NCBI GenBank assembly: GCA_025354965.1
Contig: JANXLW010000281.1
Coordinates: forward strand, 1 to 18,920
DNA from: Betaproteobacteria bacterium
GTDB taxonomy: Bacteria > Pseudomonadota > Gammaproteobacteria > Burkholderiales > Burkholderiaceae_C
Length of the DNA: 18,920 nt
Direction: 5' to 3'
Positions 1 to 7,516 of this stretch are shown here, piece after piece. Position numbers and translations under genes: made by a program. Position 1 is the stretch's first letter; each line of letters starts with the position of its first letter. Below the pieces are notes generated by a model. The model saw only the letters and a program-made list of their open reading frames with translations. It did not search any database and was not told the origin of the DNA.

Positions 1-306
1 TTCTGCGTTGGGCAAGTAGGCGCGCAGGCACAGGAAGAACTCGTCTTCAGGCGCTGGCAGCCAGTTGGCCCGGGCTGTGGAATCCAGCGGCGGGACGTTC
101 TGCATCGTCAGCGTGAGCCTGCCGTCAGCGTCTTTGACTAAGCCAGAGGTGCGGTCGCCAAAAGCGTAACGCTCAATCGGGTTGGCAACCAGAAAATAGT
201 CACTCGCGCGGTACATCGTGATGGGCCAGAAGGCGTTGACTGGCGGCAGTTGGCCCGGCGCGAAACGCATGGTATAGCGGTGGCTGCCGTGCAGACGCGC
301 GCCGTC
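1..306 (-). pseudogene. DUF1214-domain protein, 3' fragment (cut by window edge and broken at its 5' end)
   Basis: Read on the minus strand, in the frame whose last codon occupies 3-1, this stretch encodes a typical DUF1214 C-terminal domain. Visible blocks are LHGSHRYTMRFAPGQLPPV, NAFWPITMYRASDY, NPIERYAFGDR and ANWLPAPEDEFFLCLRAY, which match the pattern of DUF1254/DUF1214 proteins (glycine-rich turn, FW-x-x-T-MY, NWLP-P). The same frame has a TAG stop at 330-328, and no DUF1254 N-terminal half lies upstream. The fragment therefore has no start of its own. It is joined at about 304-310 to the beginning of an unrelated gene. The true C-terminus lies beyond position 1. DUF1214 proteins are common in Proteobacteria and have no settled enzymatic role. 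The family call is fairly sure; calling it a relic rests on the abrupt family change at the junction. Confidence 0.65.
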
Positions 307-439
307 TAAAATCGACCGGAATTCCAACTATTTTTGAAACGGTATCCGACGCGCCAACAATGGCGTTGGAGCGTGGCGAAAAAATAGACGACAGCGTGTC
401 GATCCGCCTGCGTGCATCAGGGTCCAGCTTTGGGTTCAT
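307..439 (-). pseudogene. NDP-forming acyl-CoA synthetase, 5' remnant (first ~44 codons)
   Basis: An ATG at 439-437 follows a good ribosome binding site (GAGG, 8 nt upstream). The first 44 codons contain SIFSPRSNAIVGASD and KIVGIPVDF. These resemble the start of the CoA-binding Rossmann domain of acetate/acyl-CoA ligases (NDP-forming), whose usual pattern is LF-x-PRS-V-A-(I/V)-(I/V)-GAS followed by a K-x-G-G-x-P block. After about position 308 the similarity stops. The frame continues as unrelated residues to a stop at 202-200, giving at most a 79-residue product against roughly 700 residues for the intact family. The sequence then belongs to a DUF1214 gene in another frame. The intact gene would have activated a carboxylic acid to its CoA thioester, fitting the neighbouring oxidation genes. 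The short similarity keeps the family call moderate. Confidence 0.55.
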
Positions 440-495
440 TTGTGTTGCCTCAATATTGTTCAGACGTAAAGATGTAAATGAAAGATAACTGCCTT

Positions 496-513
496 GTTAA
501 TTCGCACGAATTA
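496..513. promoter_or_regulatory. Candidate TetR operator in the tetR divergent promoter
   Basis: The core TAATTCG-CA-CGAATTA (498-513) is a perfect 16-bp palindrome apart from its 2-bp centre. It lies in the 154-bp gap between the minus-strand remnant starting at 439 and the regulator starting at 594. The wider 18-bp form TTAATTCGCACGAATTAC is at 497-514. Two sequences of the same length and pattern occur at 8612 and 8672. It overlaps a -10-like TACAAT (512-517) for the regulator and a minus-strand -35-like TTAACA (500-495), with TTACAT 17 nt further on. A bound repressor would block both directions. Its position next to a TetR gene is the classic arrangement for autoregulation; binding itself is inferred. 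Confidence 0.6.
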
Positions 514-593
514 CAATGCAGGCATGTTTAATTGTCAGCCGCCCGCGCGCCAGACGCAAAACCTGAGATCCTGCCGCTACAGGGCCATGCATC

Positions 594-1235
594 ATGGATG
601 ATCAAACTCTGGCGGCAACGCCTACGCTGCTGCTTGATGTGGCGGAGCGCTTGTTTGCCGAAAATGGCATCGACAAGGTGTCGATCCGCGAGATCGTGCG
701 GGCCAGTGGCCAGAGCAACCTGTCAGCCGCGCACTACCATTTTGGGTCCCGCGAGGCCCTCGTCGCGGCGGTAATCGACCGGCGGCTGCGTGCCATCAAC
801 ATTCTCAGGGACAAACACCTTGATCAGCTGGAAGCGACGGGCAGCGACGGCAGCATTTACGCGCTTGTCATGACCACGGTGGGCGTACTGGGTGAAGTCG
901 TTAAAACCACCCCCTGGGGGCCGGACTATGTGCGCTTGCTTGCGCAGGCACTGTTCAGTCCGCAACTTCACATTCGGGAAATGATTGACCCGCAAAACAT
1001 GAGCAGCCATGCCCGCTTTACCCGCATGCTGCGTCGCCTGCTGCCTGACTTGCCAACGCGCGTGTTCAACGATCGCTTCGCAATTCTTGAAAGCGAGACG
1101 GCTTACAGCATTGCGCGCTGGATTTACGCCAATGGACCCGTAACAACAACCAAAACGCGGAGTTACAACATGACGCTTCGCAATACCGTGGATTTCCTTG
1201 CGGGTGGCATGGCCGCGCCCATGGGCGGGGAATAG
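594..1235 (+). CDS. TetR/AcrR-family transcriptional regulator
   Basis: This 213-residue protein has the length and layout of a TetR repressor. The N-terminal helix-turn-helix spans about residues 12-56 (LLLDVAERLFAENGIDKVSI, REIVRASGQSNLSAAHYHFG, SREAL). The AHYHFGSREAL block is the recognition helix and its following turn. The C-terminal part, with PDYVRLLAQ, would be the ligand-binding and dimer domain, and its ligand cannot be read. The ATG at 594 was chosen because AGGG lies 9 nt upstream and the HTH begins at once. The gene diverges from a broken acyl-CoA synthetase remnant across an operator-like palindrome, and it converges with the sulfatase gene at the end of a six-gene operon. Copies of the same palindrome at that operon's promoter suggest it represses both itself and the operon until a pathway compound binds. 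Confidence 0.9.
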   Translation: MDDQTLAATPTLLLDVAERLFAENGIDKVSIREIVRASGQSNLSAAHYHFGSREALVAAVIDRRLRAINILRDKHLDQLEATGSDGSIYALVMTTVGVLGEVVKTTPWGPDYVRLLAQALFSPQLHIREMIDPQNMSSHARFTRMLRRLLPDLPTRVFNDRFAILESETAYSIARWIYANGPVTTTKTRSYNMTLRNTVDFLAGGMAAPMGGE

Positions 1236-1340
1236 GCTGACCGGGGTCCGTCGCTGTAACGGGCAGGCGTTCATTGAGGCGTCACGATCGGTCAAAAACC
1301 AACGAATTCAAGACATCGTGAGCCGACTGAGATCACTTAC

Positions 1341-3602
1341 TCATTGCAGCCCCTGGGTGACGCGTTCTGCTACCAGTGCCTCGCGCCTGACCTCGGGTGG
1401 ACGCGAGGCCGCGACTTCCACGGTAACGGATCGCAGCACACCCTCAAACACACCGGGTGGTTCGTAGTCGTGGCAGACCGGCGCTACAGAACGCCCCACG
1501 TCCATGCCAGTGGACGAAACCATGACGGCCATTTCGGGGATCTCTACGGAGCCGCAATCAACACCTTCGACCACCAGCGTGGCCATGCCAGTCTTGCCGG
1601 CCCGGTCCACCCGCACGCCGGCGATACAGGGACCCGTCGGCATCATTCGGGATGAACGCACCCGGGAATGAGTGTGAAAGAAGTTGTAGTCAAACACCAG
1701 GTGCCCGTCTTTGATGAACAGCACATAGCCCCCGTTGGCACTACCGCGCGCAAGGATGACTCCGTTTTGTCCTGTGAGCGTGCAATCGGCCATGACGGAA
1801 AATGAACGGTTACCCGTGGGCGGCGCCACGTCTGCCGAATGGCGCGAGACCGGCGGGTAGTAGACAAAGCGGGTGCGGCGCGCCGTGTTGCCACGAAATT
1901 GCGCTGTCTTGAACAACTCGCCGCCTTTGCGGTCATCCAGCGGCAAAACGCCGTTGGAGCCTGCCTCGGCCCACCACAGTTCAATCAATGCGCGCACCTT
2001 ATCGGGGTGCTGGGCGGCCAGGTCGTGAGACTCTGAGGCATCCACATCAGAATGGTAAAGCTCCCAGGCTTCGGTGTCATAGCTGGCACCGGGCTCGTGG
2101 TAGCAGACGGCCTTCCAGCCTTCATGCCACATGGCGCGATGGCCGAACATCTCAAAGTACTGGCTGCGCTTGCGTGTGGGCTCGTTACCCGCGCCCGCCT
2201 GAAAGGCATAGGCCATTGAGATGCCATGTACCGCCATCTGCTCCACTCCATTTACGGTAGACGGCGACTGAATGCCCAGCAAATCGAGAAGCGTCGGCGC
2301 AATATCAGTGACATGGTGGAACTGACGCCGAATAGCACCTGCATCCTTGATTCGACCGGGCCAGTGGATGATGAACGGGTCCCGCACGCCACCGGCATGC
2401 GTATTCTGCTTGTAGCGCTTGAGCGGCGTGTTGCCCACCATGGCCCAGCCCCAGGGGTAGTTGGTGTGGCTGTCGGGGCCGCCAATGGTGTCCAGCCGGG
2501 CAACGGCAGCATCGACGTTTTCGCGCAGGCCGTTGTAGTAGCGCATCTCATCCAGAACGCCGGTCGGGCCACCTTCCTGGCTGGCACCGTTATCTGACAT
2601 CGCGATGAAAATAGTGTTGTCCAGTTGCCCCAGCTCGGCCAGAGCGTCGATGTAGCGGCCAAGGTGGGCGTCGGTGTGCTCCAGAAAAGCCGCAAAAGCC
2701 TCCTGGAGGCGTGCAGCAAAAAGACGCTCGTTGTCGGTCAGGGCGTCCCATGCTTTGACGCCAGGATTTCGCTCTGGCAGTTCTGTGTCTGGCGGAACAA
2801 CACCCAACTCCTTCTGACGCTCAAACCATCGGGCCCGCATCACGTCCCAGCCCTCGTCGAACTTGCCACGGTATTTGGCCATGTAGTCTTCTGGCGCCTG
2901 GTGAGGTGCATGACAAGCGCCGAAGGCCAGGTAGGTGAAGAATGGACGGTCTGGCGCGGCCGACACGTGATCGCGTGCGTAGCGGATGGCGTGGTCGACC
3001 AGGTCTTCGGAGAGGTGGTAACCCTGTTCAGGTGTAGCGGGTGGGTCGATGTAATGCTGGTCGTGCACCAGCTCGGGCCGGTACTGGTCAGTCTCGCCCT
3101 GCAGGAAGCCGTAGAAGTGTTCAAACCCCTTGGCCAGCGGCCAATTGTGGAAAGGCCCGGCAGGGCCGGTTTCATGCATAGGGGCAAGGTGCCACTTGCC
3201 CACCATGTAGGTGCCAAAACCCTGCTCACGCAGAATCTCGGCCAGCGTGGCGGCAGAGCGGGGAATGGCACCGCGCATGTTGGGGAATCCGGTGTCAAAG
3301 TTGGAAATGGCGCGCATGCCGACGGCATGGTGGTTGCGGCCAGTCAGCATGCAGGCCCGCGTGGGAGAGCACAGCGCCGTGGTGTGGAAGTTCACAAAAC
3401 GCAAGCCCCCATCGGCCAGGCGGTTCAGGTTGGGGGTGGCAATGGTTGAGCCATAACTGTTGAAATGGGCAAAGCCGACATCGTCAAACACGACGACAAC
3501 GACATTGGGCGTGCCGGATGCCGGGCTTGGCACAGGAGGCCACCAGGCAGTGGACTCGGCAATGGTGCGACCGATCTGGCCGCCGAAACGGGGTTCTTTC
3601 AT
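1341..3602 (-). CDS. Type I sulfatase (arylsulfatase family), no signal peptide
   Basis: This 753-residue formylglycine-dependent sulfatase hydrolyses a sulfate ester to an alcohol or phenol plus sulfate. The active-site block CSPTRACMLTGR puts the Cys to be converted to formylglycine at residue 78 and the Arg at 82 (C-x-P-x-R). Metal and substrate residues are visible: D40-D41 (VFDDVGF), K136 and H138 (GKWHL), H231 (ACHAPHQ) and D337-N338 (SDNG). The N-terminus (FGGQIGRT...STAWWPP...PNVVVVV) is that of the large cytosolic arylsulfatases; there is no signal peptide. The last ~150 residues form a probable beta-sandwich domain (GGYVLFIKDGHLVFDYN, MDVGRS). The start follows AAGGA, and the stop of the preceding receptor gene lies within this ribosome binding site, suggesting translational coupling. 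It is the last operon gene. The natural substrate and the formylglycine-generating enzyme are not evident here. Confidence 0.9.
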   Translation of the reverse strand: MKEPRFGGQIGRTIAESTAWWPPVPSPASGTPNVVVVVFDDVGFAHFNSYGSTIATPNLNRLADGGLRFVNFHTTALCSPTRACMLTGRNHHAVGMRAISNFDTGFPNMRGAIPRSAATLAEILREQGFGTYMVGKWHLAPMHETGPAGPFHNWPLAKGFEHFYGFLQGETDQYRPELVHDQHYIDPPATPEQGYHLSEDLVDHAIRYARDHVSAAPDRPFFTYLAFGACHAPHQAPEDYMAKYRGKFDEGWDVMRARWFERQKELGVVPPDTELPERNPGVKAWDALTDNERLFAARLQEAFAAFLEHTDAHLGRYIDALAELGQLDNTIFIAMSDNGASQEGGPTGVLDEMRYYNGLRENVDAAVARLDTIGGPDSHTNYPWGWAMVGNTPLKRYKQNTHAGGVRDPFIIHWPGRIKDAGAIRRQFHHVTDIAPTLLDLLGIQSPSTVNGVEQMAVHGISMAYAFQAGAGNEPTRKRSQYFEMFGHRAMWHEGWKAVCYHEPGASYDTEAWELYHSDVDASESHDLAAQHPDKVRALIELWWAEAGSNGVLPLDDRKGGELFKTAQFRGNTARRTRFVYYPPVSRHSADVAPPTGNRSFSVMADCTLTGQNGVILARGSANGGYVLFIKDGHLVFDYNFFHTHSRVRSSRMMPTGPCIAGVRVDRAGKTGMATLVVEGVDCGSVEIPEMAVMVSSTGMDVGRSVAPVCHDYEPPGVFEGVLRSVTVEVAASRPPEVRREALVAERVTQGLQ

Positions 3603-3612
3603 GGTGTGTCCT

Positions 3613-4629
3613 TCATTCTGGTTTGATGTCTGCCGCCTTGATCACGGCCCCCCAGGCGACGATGTCTTCACGCACCGTCTGGGCAAATTGATCCACCGTT
3701 TTAATCGGGGGTTCAGGCATGTTGAGCCCGGTAAAGCGGGCCCGCATGTCAGGCAGTGTGAGGATTCGATTGACCTCTTCGTTGAGGCGGCGCACGATCG
3801 ACATGGGAGTGCCTGCGGGGGCGAACATGGCATACCAGGCATCCACGTCGAACTTGTACCCGGCCTCGGTCAGGGTAGGCAGATCCGGCAGCGCAGGCCC
3901 ACGCCGCGTGCCACTGCCCACCAGTGGCCGAAGCTTTCCGGAGCGGATGTGCACCAGTGAGGTCGTTGAGTCCACAAAGCCGATGTTGATTTGCCCACCC
4001 ACAAGGTCATTCAGGATCAATGGCACTGTCTTGTAGGGGACGTGGTTCATCTTGAGCCCGGCCTGCATCTTCAGCGCTTCCATGGCCAGGTGGCCACCTG
4101 AACCCACACCCCAGGAACCATAGTTGTATTTGTTGGGATTGGCTTTGACCAGGTCCACAAATTCCCGCAGGGATTTTGCAGGAAAGTCGCTGGTGACCAC
4201 CAGCAGATTGCCGCCAGCGCCGATTTGCGCAATGGGTTGCAGGTCTTTCAGCGCGTCGTAGGGAAGTTTGGGCACCAGCGCATGGTTGACCGCCACCGCT
4301 GCAGCGTAGGTGAACAACAAGGTGTGCCCATCAGCCGGCGCTTTGGCGACTGCGTCGTTGCCAATGATGCCGTTGGCCCCGGGTTTGTTGTCAATGACGA
4401 AGGGCTGCTTGAAGGTCTTGGCCATGGCGTCGGCAAACAGCCGCGCAAAGGTGTCCGTGGGCCCACCGGCGCCCGACGGCACCACGAGGCGCACGGGCTT
4501 GCTTGGCCAGTCGGCACCTTGCGCCCAGCCCCAGGGGCTGACCATCGCACCAGCGCCTGCTGCCAGCAACTGGCGCCGCTTGAAAAAAACCGGCTTGTTT
4601 GCGTTGCACATGGGCGATGGTCCCATCAA
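3613..4629 (-). CDS. Bug/TctC-family periplasmic substrate-binding protein
   Basis: The 338-residue sequence has the Bug (TctC) pattern: WPSKPVRLVVPSGAGGPTD after the leader, with the conserved ligand-side Asp at about residue 59, then NKPGANGIIG and AKAPADGHTLLFT. The leader carries a twin-arginine-like KRRQLLAAGAGAM (residues 17-29) before a likely cleavage near GWAQ, so export to the periplasm is expected. Bug proteins bind small organic acids and usually serve tripartite tricarboxylate transporters, but no TctA or TctB is present here. The ATG at 4629 lies 3 nt after the stop of the upstream glutathione transferase gene, without a clear ribosome site. The in-frame ATG at 4611 (MCNANK) has GGGA 9 nt upstream and may be the true start. 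It is the fifth gene of the operon and probably binds the pathway substrate or a product. Confidence 0.9.
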   Translation of the reverse strand: MMGPSPMCNANKPVFFKRRQLLAAGAGAMVSPWGWAQGADWPSKPVRLVVPSGAGGPTDTFARLFADAMAKTFKQPFVIDNKPGANGIIGNDAVAKAPADGHTLLFTYAAAVAVNHALVPKLPYDALKDLQPIAQIGAGGNLLVVTSDFPAKSLREFVDLVKANPNKYNYGSWGVGSGGHLAMEALKMQAGLKMNHVPYKTVPLILNDLVGGQINIGFVDSTTSLVHIRSGKLRPLVGSGTRRGPALPDLPTLTEAGYKFDVDAWYAMFAPAGTPMSIVRRLNEEVNRILTLPDMRARFTGLNMPEPPIKTVDQFAQTVREDIVAWGAVIKAADIKPE

Positions 4630-4632
4630 TAG

Positions 4633-5265
4633 TTAGAGACTGAACGCAGGCCGCAATGCCATCGCCTCACGCCAACGCTTCACGTTGGCGTGCTGCTCAC
4701 CCGGCTTCACACGTACCACGCGCGCAAAATCCACCGCCACCACAGCGGTGATATCGGCAACGCTGAACTGGCCAGCGGCGATGAACTCGCGCCCTTCCAG
4801 TTGTTCGTTCAGCGTCGTCATGAACTGCTGAACGCGAGCCAGCCCGCGTTGGCCCAACTCGGGAATTTGCGGATAGTCCACCGGACCGGGCAGGGCTCGA
4901 TTGGCCATGGTTGGCGCACTGTTGCGTAGCGCTTCGGCAATTGCCATCAGCCCTTCAAATTCTGCCCGCCAGTTCCAACTGGCAATCTCGGCCTTGTCCA
5001 GCGCCGTCGTACCCAGCAAGGGCGTTTGGGGAAAACGGGCCTCCACGTAAGCAGCGATTGCCGCGTTGTCGGTCAACACCTGCCCTTCTTCGGTACGCAA
5101 AGCCGGCACGGTGCACTGCGGGTTGATGGCCCGGTAGGCGTCGCCGAACTGCTGGCCTGCGCGCAGGTCGACCTGCACCGTCTCATGCGGTACACCCTTT
5201 TCAGCAAGAAAGATACGGGCACGGCGCGGGCTAGGCGCGGTGGTGCAGTCGTACAGGGTGATCAT
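4633..5265 (-). CDS. Glutathione S-transferase family protein
   Basis: This 210-residue protein has the canonical two-domain layout. The N-terminal thioredoxin-like half (residues 1-80) shows LYDCTTAPSPRRARIFLAEK, the cis-proline motif TVPAL (P54) and TDNAAI at 65-70. The helical C-terminal half ends in ADITAVVAVDFARVV (the N-capping box region) and VKRWREAM. Ser12 in APSPRR sits where serine-type enzymes place their catalytic residue. At the glutathione-binding turn, where many family members have Glu-Ser, this protein has Asp66-Asn67. Family members conjugate glutathione to electrophiles, cleave ethers or remove halides; the reaction here is unknown. The ATG overlaps the TGA of the YghU-like gene (ATGA at 5265-5262), so the two are translationally coupled. 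The cytosolic pair may handle reactive products of the P450. Confidence 0.9.
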   Translation of the reverse strand: MITLYDCTTAPSPRRARIFLAEKGVPHETVQVDLRAGQQFGDAYRAINPQCTVPALRTEEGQVLTDNAAIAAYVEARFPQTPLLGTTALDKAEIASWNWRAEFEGLMAIAEALRNSAPTMANRALPGPVDYPQIPELGQRGLARVQQFMTTLNEQLEGREFIAAGQFSVADITAVVAVDFARVVRVKPGEQHANVKRWREAMALRPAFSL

Positions 5266-6119
5266 GATTTTTCCGGTGTGTCAAAGTCGCTTGCAGCATG
5301 GCGCTCGGGCAACTGGCTTTCAGGCTTGCCCCAAGTGCGGTTGACCATGCGGCCGCGCTGCACTGCGGGGCGCCCGGCTATCTCATCGGTCCACCGCATC
5401 ACATGGGCGTAGCTCTGCACCTGCAGGAACTCACCCGCTTCATACAGCAGGCCCTTGGCCAGCGTGCCGTACCAGGCCCAGACGGCCATGTCGGCAATGG
5501 TGTAGTCGTCACCCGCCAAATAGGGGCTTTCTGCCAACCGCCGGTCGAGCACATCCATCTGGCGCTTCACTTCCATGGCAAAGCGGTCAATCGGGTACTG
5601 CATCTTGGTCGGGGCATAGGCATAGAAGTGGCCGAAGCCGCCACCCAGGTAGGGCGCACTGCCCATCTGCCAGAACAGCCACGACAGGCATTCGGCGCGC
5701 GCTGCGCCATCCGTTGGCAAAAAGGCGTCGAACTTTTGGGCCAGGTGCAGCAGGATGGCGCCGGATTCAAACACGCGTATCGGCGTGGGCCCGCGGCGGT
5801 CCAGGAGCGCAGGTATTTTGGAATTGGGGTTGACCGCCACAAAGCCGCTGCCGAACTGCTCACCCTCGCTGATGCGGATCAGCCAGGCATCGTATTCAGC
5901 ACCGCTATGGCCCAGGGCCAGCAACTCTTCCAGCATCACGGTGACTTTCACGCCATTGGGCGTGGCCAGCGAGTACAGCTGAAACGGGTGATTGCCCACC
6001 GGCAGGTCTTTGTCGTGGGTGGATCCGGCGATGGGGCGGTTGATGTTGGCAAAGCGACCGCCGTTGGCTTTGTCCCAGGTCCAGACTGTGGGTGGTTTGT
6101 AGTCTGCAGAGTCACTCAT
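5262..6119 (-). CDS. yghU: YghU-like glutathione S-transferase
   Basis: The 285-residue product closely resembles E. coli YghU (288 residues), a nu-class glutathione transferase with disulfide reductase activity that binds glutathione at Thr-Pro-Asn rather than at a catalytic Tyr or Ser. Visible landmarks are VWTWDKANGGRFANINRP at the start, LATPNGVKVTVMLEELLALG with T53-P54-N55, SGFVAVNPNSKIPALLD with the cis-proline, RVFESGAILLHLA, GGGFGHFYAYAP, and the tail GRMVNRTWG...ERHAASDFDT. The ATG at 6119 was chosen because AAAGGA lies 9 nt upstream and the protein then starts like YghU; a longer reading begins at a TTG at 6143. It follows the P450 gene by 42 nt and overlaps the next glutathione transferase by 4 nt. 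Here it may reduce or conjugate a pathway intermediate; that is inference. Confidence 0.9.
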   Translation of the reverse strand: MSDSADYKPPTVWTWDKANGGRFANINRPIAGSTHDKDLPVGNHPFQLYSLATPNGVKVTVMLEELLALGHSGAEYDAWLIRISEGEQFGSGFVAVNPNSKIPALLDRRGPTPIRVFESGAILLHLAQKFDAFLPTDGAARAECLSWLFWQMGSAPYLGGGFGHFYAYAPTKMQYPIDRFAMEVKRQMDVLDRRLAESPYLAGDDYTIADMAVWAWYGTLAKGLLYEAGEFLQVQSYAHVMRWTDEIAGRPAVQRGRMVNRTWGKPESQLPERHAASDFDTPEKS

Positions 6120-6161
6120 TGGGGCTGTTCCTTTGTTGCGCAACCACGAGCCTAACAGCGT

Positions 6162-7418
6162 CTAGCCCGGAATTCTCACAGGCAGGTGCGTAAAACCGCG
6201 CACAAATGGCGACCGAACACGCGTCGGCTCGCCCACCACTTCAATCACGGGGAAGCGTTTGAGAATCTCTTCCCACAAAATCTTCAGCTGCAATTCGGCC
6301 AGGCGGTTGCCCACGCAGCGGTGGATGCCAAAACCAAAAGCCATGTGCTGCCGCGGGCGGGCACGGTCGATGATAAACTGGTTGGGGTTGTCAATCGCTT
6401 CCTCGTCGCGGTTGCCGGACAGGTACCACATGACGACCTTGTCACCCTGTTTGATCTGCTTGCCACCCAGTTCGGTGTCGACAAGTGCGGTGCGGCGCAT
6501 GTGGGCCAGGGGCGTCTGCCAGCGGATGATCTCCGGCACCAGGCTTTCGGTCAAGCCTGGGTTGGCACGCAGTTTGGCAAATTGCGCCGGGTTCTGGTGC
6601 AGCGCAAGCAGCCCGCCGCTCATGGAGTTGCGGGTGGTGTCATTGCCGCCCACGATCAGCAAAATAAGGTTGCCCAGAAACTCCTTGGGCGCCATGTTGC
6701 GAGTCGCGGGTGAATGGGCCAGCATCGAAATCAGGTCATGACCAGGTGGGGCATTGACGCGTTCATTCCACAGCCGGGTGAAATAGGTCAGGCATTTACC
6801 AAGCTCGGCCTGCCGGTCCTCCCAGGTTGATATCGATGCGATAGCACCAGAACCAGGTATGGCGGTGGCGACGTCAGACCACCAGGTCAATAAGCTGCGA
6901 TCTTCAAATGGAAAGTCAAACAGGGTTGCCAGCATCTGGGTTGTCAATTCGATCGAGACCAGATCGACCCAATTAAAAGTTTCGTTGCGTGGCAGACTGT
7001 CCAGCACCTGGCAGGTGCGTTGGCGGATCGTGCTTTCCATCACGGCCAGATTGCCCGGCGCCACGATGGGGCTGACCGTTTTGCGCTGTTCATCGTGTTT
7101 GGGCTGGTCCATCGCGATGAAGCTCGGCGCGCGAAGCTGGGGGGGCGCTTCCATGATGGCGATGCCACCATGCGCAACATCGGACGAGAAAATGCCGTGG
7201 CTGGTATCCACCTGCATGATGTCTTTGTACTTCGTCACCGACCAGTATTTTCCGAACAGGGGGCTGGTCGACTGGTGCACCGGGTCGTCCCGGCGCAGGC
7301 GCTCAAAGTAGTGGCCGACGGTGTCGGTTTCAAACAGGCCTGGATCGCTGACATCGATCTGGTCCAGCGGCATGGCGAATGCAGTTGTGCGGGCGGCTGC
7401 AGTGGCAGTTGTGTGCAT
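6162..7418 (-). CDS. Cytochrome P450, CYP153-like
   Basis: This is a 418-residue soluble bacterial P450. The heme-binding loop FGFGIHRCVG gives Cys368 as the thiolate ligand. The I-helix block is VGGNDTTRN (257-264, acid-threonine D260-T261) and the ExxR motif is E296-R299 in EIIRWQTPLAHMRRTAL. Long stretches such as WVDLVSIELTTQMLATLFDFP, WYLSGNRDEEAI and GNRLAELQLKILWEEILKRF follow the pattern of the CYP153 family. These are class I enzymes that hydroxylate terminal carbons of alkanes, terpenes and related compounds. The ATG at 7418 was preferred over a TTG at 7433. The 98-bp gap to the alcohol dehydrogenase upstream holds a small hairpin. CYP153 genes usually sit beside ferredoxin and ferredoxin reductase genes; neither is present here, so electrons must come from partners encoded elsewhere. 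The exact family assignment and substrate need comparison. Confidence 0.9.
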   Translation of the reverse strand: MHTTATAAARTTAFAMPLDQIDVSDPGLFETDTVGHYFERLRRDDPVHQSTSPLFGKYWSVTKYKDIMQVDTSHGIFSSDVAHGGIAIMEAPPQLRAPSFIAMDQPKHDEQRKTVSPIVAPGNLAVMESTIRQRTCQVLDSLPRNETFNWVDLVSIELTTQMLATLFDFPFEDRSLLTWWSDVATAIPGSGAIASISTWEDRQAELGKCLTYFTRLWNERVNAPPGHDLISMLAHSPATRNMAPKEFLGNLILLIVGGNDTTRNSMSGGLLALHQNPAQFAKLRANPGLTESLVPEIIRWQTPLAHMRRTALVDTELGGKQIKQGDKVVMWYLSGNRDEEAIDNPNQFIIDRARPRQHMAFGFGIHRCVGNRLAELQLKILWEEILKRFPVIEVVGEPTRVRSPFVRGFTHLPVRIPG

Positions 7419-7460
7419 GATTCTTCGTCTCAATCCGTTGGAGGGTTCAAAGTTCAGTGT

Positions 7461-7473
7461 TGCCCTTCGGGCA
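7461..7473 (-). other. Small hairpin in the adh-P450 spacer
   Basis: A perfect inverted repeat, TGCCC-TTC-GGGCA (5-bp arms, 3-nt loop), lies in the 98-bp spacer between the alcohol dehydrogenase stop and the P450 start. On the transcript it would form TGCCC-GAA-GGGCA. There is no T-run after it, so it is not an ordinary intrinsic terminator. It could slow decay or reduce read-through, giving the first gene more mRNA than the rest, or it could be chance. Confidence 0.3.
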
Positions 7474-7516
7474 TGGTGTGGGTACTCTGTGGGTCAGTGC
7501 CAAAGGAATGGCTGGC

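Noticed and set aside
1..439. A single gene interrupted by one sequencing frameshift near position 308.
   Set aside because: The two sides belong to different protein families, and about 300 residues of DUF1254-type N-terminal sequence would be missing, so one base error cannot explain it.
5298..6155. 285-codon plus-strand frame covering the whole YghU-like gene.
   Set aside because: The minus-strand product matches a known family along its full length; the plus-strand frame has no recognisable motif and no ribosome binding site.
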